Shown here: positions 47,201 through 55,900 of the stretch, one piece after another
Position numbering within the stretch: position 1 is the stretch's first letter
Layout: each line of letters begins with the position of its first letter
NCBI GenBank assembly: GCA_029688905.1
Contig: JARULB010000004.1
Location: forward strand, 310,001 to 374,000
Source of the DNA: Balneolales bacterium ANBcel1
GTDB lineage: Bacteria > Bacteroidota > Rhodothermia > Balneolales > Natronogracilivirgulaceae
Direction of reading: 5' to 3'
Length of the DNA: 64,000 nt
Made by a program: the position numbers and the translations under genes
Notes under the pieces: model-generated
What the model was told of the DNA's origin: nothing
Seen by the model: the letters and a program-made list of their open reading frames with translations, nothing else
The model's database searches: none

Positions 47201-48336
47201 TTGCCGGAAATGGAGATCCTGTCGGTGAAATGGATACCGTGAACGGCGGGCCCTCACCACTGATAGAACTGCGCGCGCTGGACCAGGTAAACATCAGCGG
47301 CCATGTTTCGCGGGCGGACGGCTCTGTCAACACTTCCTTCAACGGTGAGGCGAATGTCCGCGTATACGATGCCGAAAGGCTGGTGCGCTTCCCGGATCGC
47401 GATTGGGTAGCGGAAGGCAACTGCTATCTCGACGACTGCGGATACCTTGTTCAAACCGACGCCCTGTTCAGCGGCAGGGTCTCCGTGTCGGACGGGGTTT
47501 TCTCCAGCCGTTTCATTATCCCCAAGGATGTCTCCTATTCGCAAAACCCCGGTCGAATTCACGTCTTTGCCCGAGAGCGCGACCACGATGCCGTGGGAGC
47601 CACTTCCGTATTCCGGATCAGCGGACGCAACCCCGATGCCGATGAGCTGGATAACAGACGCGGGCCGGACATCGACATTTTCCTGAATGACGAAATGTTT
47701 GTGGACGGCGGAATTGTAAACGACGCTCCACAGCTGATCATCCTGCTTTCGGACGATGCCGGAATCAATACTACCGGAGCCGGAGTTGGACACGAGATCG
47801 TAGCGATTATCGAGAACCGGGATGATCCTTCAAACCGCCGTACCATCTCCCTCAACGAGTTTTACCAAAGCGAGCTGGACGATTTCACCAGCGGAAGAAT
47901 TGAATATCCGCTGAGCGGGCTGGAAGAAGGAAGCTACCGCCTGCGGGTCAGGGCCTGGGATGTCTTCAACAACATGGGCGAATCCGATGTCACCTTCCAG
48001 GTATTGGACAGCAAGGACTTGCAGATTCGCAACGTGTTCAACTACCCCAACCCGATGCACAACTTCACCCATTTTATCTTTGAGCACAATCAGCCGGGAA
48101 TCCCGATGGATATTTCCATCCGAATTTATACCTTAAGCGGAAAACCTGTGGCCACCATTCGCAGGGAGCAGATGATTACCGCCGGCAATATGGTTCGCCT
48201 GGATTGGCACGGAAGGGATGATGATCAGCACCGGCTCGCCACAGGCACGTATCTTTACCATGTGCAGGTACGGGCCGATACCGCCAACGGACGACAGACC
48301 AAAGACAAAATTGAAAGACTTGTCATATTACGATGA
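44296..48336 (+). CDS. porU: Type IX secretion system sortase PorU
   Basis: This 1346-residue protein has a signal peptide (about 1-27). PorU is the gingipain-fold (C25) surface sortase that removes T9SS sorting domains and links cargo to A-LPS. The caspase-like core carries His796 in NFSGHGSEQFL and Cys830 in TATCSFGRYD, both catalytic residues intact. LLLLGDATYDFKG and the YASDDYFGFL loop fit the family. The C-terminus has NYPNPMHNFTHF and a GTYLYHVQV segment, a sorting-domain-like end that PorU is known to keep. The length is near the family norm. porV follows 45 bp later, the usual partner order. Confidence 0.93.
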   Translation: MAIRNSSLVLLSGWFMLLVVVASASGQSFRAVSKTAEFTEYEYRNDNLAIGSPKYLMAPWRDGSARYRVMAQEIVPVTADSSQMHYAKNAEFFLIADRRSPVIEIGEPGHTRGAYLAQLTVNVSRLADRDAGAFQVLRHMRIRIYHEQEESRARRSVHETAQVQSSPLSSGEWFKIPIPEDDLYVLDADYLDALGVDIASIDPNRIQIWSTNGYIIPSANNEPRSELTQVRRIVEAESGNSFGENDRVIFYANGPNRHFLDQTANRFQHELHPYAATNYVFLTVGDEPGKQMVLRTAEEIGSPTREVRQFRDFRWLEEDLEKSESRIKSGRYWFGQRLEPARTSTIFTDTLAGFVDGSDLEVELSMAARALSTSGFQVIVNNTSLPRITLPGISSFTSATGESARVTERRNTLSSVTINNDILQIRATYESNQSDARGWVNWIRIRADRHLQAHDGKLRFHPPDDSDGSPVRYRISGFDSTPIILDVTDPVSNPVMIEPLTDGNEYTAVYYSDRHRQFFAASRFKTPPAGEALSNQNLRDPGVFPDYVIVTAPIFLQQAQRLADYRQSRDGLTPVIVTQEQIFNEFNGGVPDVTAIRDYLKHLYDRGAESGQQRPEYLLLLGDATYDFKGVIRNPALQNHVFTFQSEESINRTYSYASDDYFGFLSDDGGTWRGRELVDLGIGRLPVQTPDQADLLIDKIKVYEDPRNRGDWNNLFTFIADDDIASRGNERDLHILNADGTADVIDRDLTGIRLDKIYQISYPSENTSAGVRVPQATQAMIDRINNGTLVFNFSGHGSEQFLTDQRLFTSDDISRLNNRNRLSIMVTATCSFGRYDNTEEHSGAEKMLLHPDGGLVAALTTSRVVFTSPSPTHSNFGLNRVLTEEMTRRDENGRPQRLGDIFRNTKITHIGSSDNSRRFILLGDPAMRIGLPEFRAEVTHINGEAVPQGDSLNHENDLDDAQIQAGNSFAGNGDPVGEMDTVNGGPSPLIELRALDQVNISGHVSRADGSVNTSFNGEANVRVYDAERLVRFPDRDWVAEGNCYLDDCGYLVQTDALFSGRVSVSDGVFSSRFIIPKDVSYSQNPGRIHVFARERDHDAVGATSVFRISGRNPDADELDNRRGPDIDIFLNDEMFVDGGIVNDAPQLIILLSDDAGINTTGAGVGHEIVAIIENRDDPSNRRTISLNEFYQSELDDFTSGRIEYPLSGLEEGSYRLRVRAWDVFNNMGESDVTFQVLDSKDLQIRNVFNYPNPMHNFTHFIFEHNQPGIPMDISIRIYTLSGKPVATIRREQMITAGNMVRLDWHGRDDDQHRLATGTYLYHVQVRADTANGRQTKDKIERLVILR

Positions 48337-48381
48337 TATTCACGTTATTTAACAACACACCCAACCAAGAGCACTCAGACC

Positions 48382-49491
48382 ATGTTTAATTTGAAGAATT
48401 ATCTCTACACTCTCGTATTATCCGTTTTGCTGTTATTCTCTGCCGCTGCTTCTCATGCACAGGTAGGGGTAACGGCTGTGCCCTTCCTCCAGATTGAACC
48501 GGATTCGAGAACGGCCGGTATGGGGAACTCCGGTGTCGCTATTGCCGACAACGCGACTGCCATATACTGGAATCCCGCAGGCCTGGCATTTCAAGAGGGT
48601 CACGAAGTGAGTCTGACGCACGCCGACTGGCTGCCCGATTTTAACGTGGACATGTTCTATGACTACCTGGCCGGGAAATACTACATCGAAGGCATCGGAA
48701 CCATCGGTGCCCACATCACATACCTGAACCTCGGGGAACAGGAGCGTCGCGGTGAGGACGGCCAGTACCTCGGCGATTTTTCCAGTTATGAAGTGGCCGG
48801 GGGCTTCTCCTACGGTTTCAAGCTCACCGATAACCTGGCTCTCGGAACCGGTATCCGTTTTATTTTCAGTAATCTTGTTCCTTCCGGCACCATGGTTAGC
48901 GAGCAGGAGGCCCGCAACGGAACCAGTATCGGTGTGGATATCGCCGCACTCTACCGTACGAATCCATTTACGGTGCTCGACAGGGAAGCCCAGTTCAGCG
49001 CCGGAGCAAACCTCTCGAATTTCGGTCCGCGTATCCAGTACACGGATGAAGCCCAGAAAGACCCGCTTCCCACCCTTCTGCGTGTTGGCTGGGCCTATAA
49101 AATGAATCTTGATCAGAACGGGTTTAATACCATCACCATCAGCAACGACTACTCCAAACTGATGGCCAGGCGCGGCATGAGTCCGTTTGAAGCGCTCTAC
49201 AACTCCTGGGGCTCCCTCACCCACCAGGAAAGTGAAGGAAACAACGTAACGGTACCCCTGAGTGAGCAGATCATGATCGGAACCGGAATCGAGTACTGGT
49301 ACGACAACCTGTTCGCGCTCCGTGCCGGGTACTTCTACGAGTCACCCAATAACGGTGCCCGCGAGTTCCTCACATTCGGTGCCGGCTTGCGCTACAACAT
49401 CTTTGGCGTTGATTTCAGCTACATCTATACTATTGAAGAAGATCACCCGCTCGCCAATACCCTGCGCTTTACAGCGTCCCTTCACTTTTAA
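48382..49491 (+). CDS. porV: Type IX secretion outer membrane channel PorV
   Basis: This 369-residue FadL-type barrel protein is the shuttle that carries T9SS cargo from the translocon to PorU. A signal peptide covers about 1-28 (cleavage near SHAQ). The N-terminus has FLQIEPDSRTAGMGNSGVAI and NATAIYWNPAGLAFQ, the diagnostic block of the PorV/PorQ family. The C-terminus ends LRFTASLHF. The gene position directly after porU supports PorV rather than PorQ. Confidence 0.92.
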   Translation: MFNLKNYLYTLVLSVLLLFSAAASHAQVGVTAVPFLQIEPDSRTAGMGNSGVAIADNATAIYWNPAGLAFQEGHEVSLTHADWLPDFNVDMFYDYLAGKYYIEGIGTIGAHITYLNLGEQERRGEDGQYLGDFSSYEVAGGFSYGFKLTDNLALGTGIRFIFSNLVPSGTMVSEQEARNGTSIGVDIAALYRTNPFTVLDREAQFSAGANLSNFGPRIQYTDEAQKDPLPTLLRVGWAYKMNLDQNGFNTITISNDYSKLMARRGMSPFEALYNSWGSLTHQESEGNNVTVPLSEQIMIGTGIEYWYDNLFALRAGYFYESPNNGAREFLTFGAGLRYNIFGVDFSYIYTIEEDHPLANTLRFTASLHF

Positions 49492-49526
49492 TTCCCCGGC
49501 TTCCCAACGCCATTATTCCTTATCGA

Positions 49527-52500
49527 ATGTTGCATTCCTTTCGTGAAAGCAGAAGCCCGGTCCTGGTGATCGTGCTTCTGCTTTTTGCATATCCCTCATG
49601 GTCATTGCCTCCGTCCGACAAGACGGTTCCCGCCCCCAAACTTATTTCCCAGGAGTCACTCGAATCGTCGCGTTCCCGCGGCACCATTCACATCGTAGCG
49701 GTGATGGTGGAATTTGAGGAGGAAGATAACCGGTTCACTTCCGGTAACGGTACCTTCGACCTGCCCTATCTGCAGCGCGACGACATCACCATCGGCCCAC
49801 TGCCCCATGACCTCGGCTACTTTCAGGCGCATCTGGAGTTTGCGCAAAACTATTTCCAAACGGTTTCCGGCGGGCAGCTCAATATCGAATACACCATTGT
49901 CCCCGAAGTCCTTCGTCTCGACAACCCCATGAGCAGTTATGCGCCGCTGGGTGAATCTGGTGATGAAAACTACAAGCTCGCCCATCTGGCCCGGGATGCC
50001 TGGGCCGAAGCATCCGGGATCGACCTCCCGAACCTGTCGCAGCTGGACCAGGAACGGACCATGTTCATCGTATTCCATGCCGGCTCGGGCAGAAACATAG
50101 AACTGATGGGTACCAGCCTGGAAAAGACCCCGCAGGACATCCCCTCGGTCTATCTTGGTAACCGCTCTCTGGAACGCCTTCTCGAGCAACCCGGTTTTCA
50201 AGGTTTCGAGCTTGGTGACACCGGTTTGCGCGTCACCAATACCGCCCTGCTGCCGCAGACACAGTCGCGTGCCGGCGAAGACGTAACCGGGAATGAGTAT
50301 GTGCTCGAACTCTCCATCAACGGCCTGCTTGTCGCCAACATCGGCAGCTTTCTCGGACTTCCCGACCTGTTCAATACCGAATCCGGAACGTCGGCTATCG
50401 GACGCTTCGGGCTGATGGACGCCGCCTCCATCTTCTCCTACCGGGGTATGTTCCCGCCGGAACCATCGGCATGGGAAAAAATCTATCTCGGATGGGTCGA
50501 TCCTTTCGATATCGCACTTGATTCCGAAGAGCCCATTCAGCTGCCGGCCACATCGCTGCATCAGCCCGGAAGCATTGCGCGGCATGCCATCTCGGCAGAT
50601 GAGTACTTCCTCGTGGAGAACCGGCACCGCAACCCCTCGGGGGAACCGCTCGAGATTACGTTTCGCACCCCTGACGGAACGTATGTCACACGCAGCATCG
50701 ATCCAATGGATGAACGCTTCGATGCCAATAACGACTCGGACTATGATGAGATACTGGAACCCGGAGTGGTCGTGAATGTCAGCAGTTTCGACTGGAGCCT
50801 TCCCGGCGGACCGGATATCGCTCCGGACGGCAATGAAGACGATGATACCGGACGACTGCTGAACGGCGGGATACTCATCTGGCATATCGATGAAGCCGTC
50901 ATCCGCAACACCATCGACGACAACCGGGTGAATGCCGACAACAACCGAAGAGGGGTACAGCTCAAGGAAGCCGACGGATCCCAGGATATCGGATTTTCTT
51001 CAAGTCCCGAACGTTTTATCAACGGGAATGCCTTTGACTTCTGGTGGAGCGGCAACAACTTCACGGTGATCACCCCAACCGGCGACAGCCTTGTTGTCTA
51101 TGAAAACCGGTTTGGACGTGATACCCGCCCCTCCAATGAAAGCAATACCGGCAGCCCCTCATTTTTCGAGTTTTATTATTTCTCCGGCAACGAGCCCATA
51201 GCCTCTTTCCGCGCCCGCTCCCTGGGCGGAGTTTATGCCGACGCCATCTCCCATTCCTACCCCCGGCTTCCGGAATCCGCCTCCTTTTCGTACGAAGCTG
51301 CCCGATACCCGGTGAGTCCGGCGGTGATTTCGATTGAAACCGGCTCAACGAACAACCGCTTCGGCGAAATGCGCCGGGACCGGTCACCCGCTCCGGGCAC
51401 CACCGGCCTCTCCGCTTCCCGGCTGTTGTTGCTGCCCACCGAATCCGGTTTTTATTCGATGCCGCTTGATGGCAGTGAGCAGGAGTATCAGTTTGTGGAG
51501 CATCCCGATCCCTCCACCCCGCTCATTGCGGATAACCGCTTCTACGCCGGACAGATCCGCCCGGCCGGAGACAACGCACTTCAGAGCATCGCTTCATGGG
51601 CCTACGAAAACGGCCAGTGGACCATGCGCTGGCTGAAGGAAGAACAGCCCTCAGGCCCCGGTTTCCTGAGCCTGGAGGATCCCGGCATCCTGCATGCCGA
51701 CCGGACGCACCTGCTTCTGGATGCCGGCGACGGATCGGTGCTTTCGGACGAGCGCGACCCGGCTTATCAGCGCAGCGGCCGGATGAACGGACTCTCCGCC
51801 TTGCTGGAGGACGATCGGTTCGAACTTTCGGACGGATCTTTCTTTTTTCACCTCGATCGGGACGACCGGGAGTCCTTGCGCCAATATACCGGAAACCTGC
51901 GGTTCAGCGCCGATGCCGGGCCCTCGTTTTTTGTGCTCACCGACCACCGGCTCATTCTGGTCGATGACCTCGATCGCGGCGAATGGCAAGTGCAAACCCT
52001 GCTCGATGGGGATGACATCCTCTCCTGGCCCGCGTTTGGCGACTGGACCGGCGACCATGCCCTTGAAATTTTCATCACCGATGCCGCCGGCAACGCCATA
52101 CGGGGTTTTAACCGCGATGGCGGGGTATTGGACCGTTTTCCCCTGCGGGCTCCGCGCGGCCAGCGATTTACCGGGTCCGTTCTGCTGGCCGATATCACCG
52201 GAGACGGTCAGAACGAACTGATCGCCGGCGCACGGGACAGCCTCTCCTTCATCATCCACGCCTATGACCGTAATCACAGGCCTGTGGACGGGTTTCCACT
52301 GCTGGCCGGGTCATTATCCGGGGTAGCGAAGACATCCGCCACCGGTACCCCGTCCATTGCTGCGACACAGACCGGCGCATCCGGCAACAGGACGGCCGGT
52401 TCGGCTGCATCAGGGACCTCTTCGCACGGGGCCACAGGTCATAATGCAGGCATTGCCGCACAGCCTTCAGCATCTCCGATGATCTCGCAAAATGTGCCAT

Positions 52501-52955
52501 TACCTCTGATGATTGCGGCTGGACACCTGTTTGCCGTCTCACCGGCCGGTGAAGTACGCGCCTGGGAATTGACACAGCTTGGGGAGGTGGCCTGGGGGCA
52601 TGTCTACGGCCACCAGCCGGGGAACAAGGTCGGAATTGCGGTGGAAGACCGGGAACGGCAACGCGCGGCTTTCAACATCCTGAATGAGCGCGAAACCTAC
52701 AATTGGCCAAATCCCGCCGTCGACCATACCTACATACGATTTGAAACTTCGGATCCCGCCCGCATCGACATAACTGTCATAAGTCCTTCCGGTTCCGTGA
52801 TCTTCGAAAAGCAGGCGGAATCGCGAGGGCGATTTCCCGAAGAGATCAGGCTGAACACCTCCTCCTGGGGCAACGGAGTCTATTTCGGGCGTGTCCGCGC
52901 ACGTAACGGGCAGGGTTCGGAAACAAAAATTTTAAAAATCGTGGTTACGCACTGA
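49527..52955 (+). CDS. Secreted M6-protease-like protein lacking the zinc site
   Basis: This 1142-residue exported protein (signal about 9-28) resembles immune inhibitor A/M6 metalloproteases in its first half: HIVAVMVEFEEEDNRF, YFQTVSGGQLNI, FGLMDAASIFS, PSAWEKIYLGW, and the later IWHIDEAVIRN (His453, Asp455, Glu456) with VQLKEADG. The place of HExxHxLGLPD reads ANIGSFLGLPD (270-280), so both zinc histidines and the glutamate are gone, and no HExxH occurs elsewhere. A repeat-type propeller follows (FGDWTGDHALEIFITDAAGN, LLADITGDGQNELIAG), then an Ala/Ser/Thr/Gly-rich insert (about 930-990), and a T9SS-like end with NWPNPAVDHTYIRFET. It is probably a pseudoprotease. Its stop overlaps the next ATG by one base. 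Confidence 0.85.
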   Translation: MLHSFRESRSPVLVIVLLLFAYPSWSLPPSDKTVPAPKLISQESLESSRSRGTIHIVAVMVEFEEEDNRFTSGNGTFDLPYLQRDDITIGPLPHDLGYFQAHLEFAQNYFQTVSGGQLNIEYTIVPEVLRLDNPMSSYAPLGESGDENYKLAHLARDAWAEASGIDLPNLSQLDQERTMFIVFHAGSGRNIELMGTSLEKTPQDIPSVYLGNRSLERLLEQPGFQGFELGDTGLRVTNTALLPQTQSRAGEDVTGNEYVLELSINGLLVANIGSFLGLPDLFNTESGTSAIGRFGLMDAASIFSYRGMFPPEPSAWEKIYLGWVDPFDIALDSEEPIQLPATSLHQPGSIARHAISADEYFLVENRHRNPSGEPLEITFRTPDGTYVTRSIDPMDERFDANNDSDYDEILEPGVVVNVSSFDWSLPGGPDIAPDGNEDDDTGRLLNGGILIWHIDEAVIRNTIDDNRVNADNNRRGVQLKEADGSQDIGFSSSPERFINGNAFDFWWSGNNFTVITPTGDSLVVYENRFGRDTRPSNESNTGSPSFFEFYYFSGNEPIASFRARSLGGVYADAISHSYPRLPESASFSYEAARYPVSPAVISIETGSTNNRFGEMRRDRSPAPGTTGLSASRLLLLPTESGFYSMPLDGSEQEYQFVEHPDPSTPLIADNRFYAGQIRPAGDNALQSIASWAYENGQWTMRWLKEEQPSGPGFLSLEDPGILHADRTHLLLDAGDGSVLSDERDPAYQRSGRMNGLSALLEDDRFELSDGSFFFHLDRDDRESLRQYTGNLRFSADAGPSFFVLTDHRLILVDDLDRGEWQVQTLLDGDDILSWPAFGDWTGDHALEIFITDAAGNAIRGFNRDGGVLDRFPLRAPRGQRFTGSVLLADITGDGQNELIAGARDSLSFIIHAYDRNHRPVDGFPLLAGSLSGVAKTSATGTPSIAATQTGASGNRTAGSAASGTSSHGATGHNAGIAAQPSASPMISQNVPLPLMIAAGHLFAVSPAGEVRAWELTQLGEVAWGHVYGHQPGNKVGIAVEDRERQRAAFNILNERETYNWPNPAVDHTYIRFETSDPARIDITVISPSGSVIFEKQAESRGRFPEEIRLNTSSWGNGVYFGRVRARNGQGSETKILKIVVTH

Positions 52956-55900
52956 TGCAATTATTCTGTTCCCTTTTCAAAAACCCGCTCTCTGCCATTC
53001 CGGCGTTGTTGATGCTGCTGTTTATGGCCGTTGGCGTACTGATTCCCGCGGACACGTATGCCCAGCGGGATCCTGCTCTGTATAACTATCCCCAGAACCA
53101 CCTGGGTTGGTACACGATTGAAAGCGATCACTTTCTGGTCCATTTTCAGGAGGGCAGCAGCCGGCCGGCCCAGGTCGCATCCCGCATTGCTGAAGAGGTG
53201 TACGGCCCTATCACCGAACTGTACGGGCACGAACCGGAGCACAAAGTTAGCCTGCTGATCATCGATCGCCTGGACTACTCCAACGGTGCCGCTTTTTTCT
53301 ACGACAACAAGATTGAAATCTGGCTGCCGTCGCTCGACACTCCGCTTCGCGGTACGCACAATTGGCTGAGAAACGTCATCACCCACGAGTTTACCCATAT
53401 CGTGCAGCTGCAGGCTTCCATGAAGCGAACCCGGCGGGTACCTGCCATTTATCTGCAATGGCTCTCCTACGAGGAGGTCCGGCGCCCGGACGTGCTGTAC
53501 GGCTTTCCGAGCGGCATCATTTCCTACCCCCTTGCGGGAATCAGCATGCCGGCCTGGCTTGCGGAAGGAACCGCGCAATACATGCACAGCGAGCTTCATT
53601 ACGATTACTGGGATTCGCACCGCGACATGCTTCTCCGAACCAGGATACTCGATGACAACTACCTGGGCCTCGAAAAGATGGGCACGTTCAGCTCCAAAAC
53701 CTCACTGGAGCGCGAGCTGACCTACAACCAGGGATTCGCGTTCACTTACTACCTTGTCGACCGGTTTGGGGAAGAGGCCCTGGCCGATATTACCAGGGCG
53801 TTCAGCCAGCGGGGTGTCTATGATGTGCGCAAGGCCATCCGGGAGGCCACCGGCATTGACGGAAGAGTGGTTTTCAACGACTGGATTGAAGAGCTCAAGG
53901 CCCACTACGAAGAGATGGTCGAGGGCACGGAGAAGGATCCGGAGAACCGGAGCTGGATAGAACCGTTCGGCTTTTTCAATTTTTACCCGGCCTATACGCC
54001 GGATGGCGGTCAGATCGCCTATCTCTCCAACAAGTTCAGCGACGGAGCGATGGCCTTTCTATATATGCGGGATGTCGAAACCGACGAAGAGGAGAGCGCA
54101 TACGAAGCGCGCCTTCTCGAAGAACCCTCCCTCAGTCATGCGTCACACACCAGCCACAGTAACGCTCACCAAAGTCTTCGTAACCGAAATCTTCCCCCGG
54201 GCCACCCTTCATCATCCACCATCAACCACAACGGACACAGCTGCCAGTTCGGAGCCCTGCAGCTGCGCCGCCTTGAGACCTCCTTCAGCTTCTCCCCCGA
54301 CGGTGAGCGCATCGCCTACAGCCGGTCGAGCCTTAACCCCCAGGGAGAGCAGTACCGCGACCTCTATATTCATGACATCGCGACCAGTGACTCCGAACGT
54401 CTGACTTTCAGCCAGCGGCTCCACGATCCGGTCTGGAGTCCGGATGGCCGCACACTTGCCGCCGGCAAAATCGAGGACGGCTCCGTCAACCTCTTCCTTT
54501 ATGATCTGGAACGGGACAGCCTCATCCGGGTCACCGATTTCCGGCACGGCGAACAGGTGTACCGGGCGGCCTGGCACCCCGACGGCGACCGCCTGTTCTT
54601 TGCCTATGCTGATACCGCCCATCGCGGCATTTATGAACTGAGCGCCCCCGGCTCCCAGGACCCGGCTTACGAACTTTCCGGCCATGAAACCGGACACGTG
54701 TCCATCTTCCCCCGCTTTGCCGATAACGCATGGCGTGAATCCATGCGCCCGGTTCTGACCAGCCCGGCCGTCGATTACCGCGACCCCGCCGTAAGTCACG
54801 ACGGCACATGGCTCTATTACAGCGCCGATCACAACGGGATCTTCAACATCTACCGGCTCTCGCTTGACACCGGGAAATCACAAAAAATCACCAATGTCGC
54901 CGGCGGGGCCTTCATGCCCCATCCGCATCCTCACAAAAAAGCACTGCTCTATTCCGAATACGTCTCCACCGGCTACAAAATCGCCGAACTGGACCTTTCG
55001 GCCACGGAATTCGTGAATGGTTCCTCCCCCGGAGCCCCGGTTTCCACCGCCGGCACCACCGGTGAACGCCCTGCAGCCGGGCAGCAGTCCGTCGCCGAAA
55101 CGCAAGCCCGGGCCGAAGATCGAACTGACTCCGTCCATCATCCCGCTGCCTCGCAGTTTGCGGATTTTACTGATCCCGGATTCCATGCTTTCCCGGTCAC
55201 GGGTACAACCACAGGCACGACTACGATCACGAACTCGACCACGACCACAGGCACGGCTAGTGCCACAACGACAACTACAGTCACGGCCACGATTTCGGCC
55301 TCCGCCGACGATGCCGGCAGCGATGCGTTTCCAAATGCCGACCGTCTGCTGCGCAATCCGCATGCATCCGCCACGTGGCAGGGAGCGGACCACACACCGA
55401 CTTCCATAACCAGCCTGAACATCTTTGACGACACCGATCTTGAACCGCTGTCGGAGACCGCGATCGCGCATGCCGATACCGGCTCCTACTCGTTTCAGAT
55501 CTCCACCCGCGGATCCTCTTCGGAGCGGAGTTTTTACAGGTACGATGATCAGTTCACCACATTTCAATTCTACCCGGTCATTCGTTTCGACAACTACTCC
55601 CGGATGAGGGGCAGCAATTCGGATCTGCTGACCAGCGGGCAGTTCGGCGACCTCGGGAACAACCTGTGGCGCGATGCCAAAATCGGCACCTATTTCGTTT
55701 CCAGGGAGATGCTCGAACGCTTTACCATATTCGGCGGCGGCCTCATCGGAGCAGGTTCCAGGCCAAGCGACGGCGTCAGTAATTTTTTCAATCCGGGACG
55801 CCTTGTTGATCTGGACCGTGACCTGTTCCTTGAAGTGGAATACGTCGGTCTGCCCTTCCTGAAGCGGCACTGGTCACCTACGCTCTCGGTATCCTTCTTC

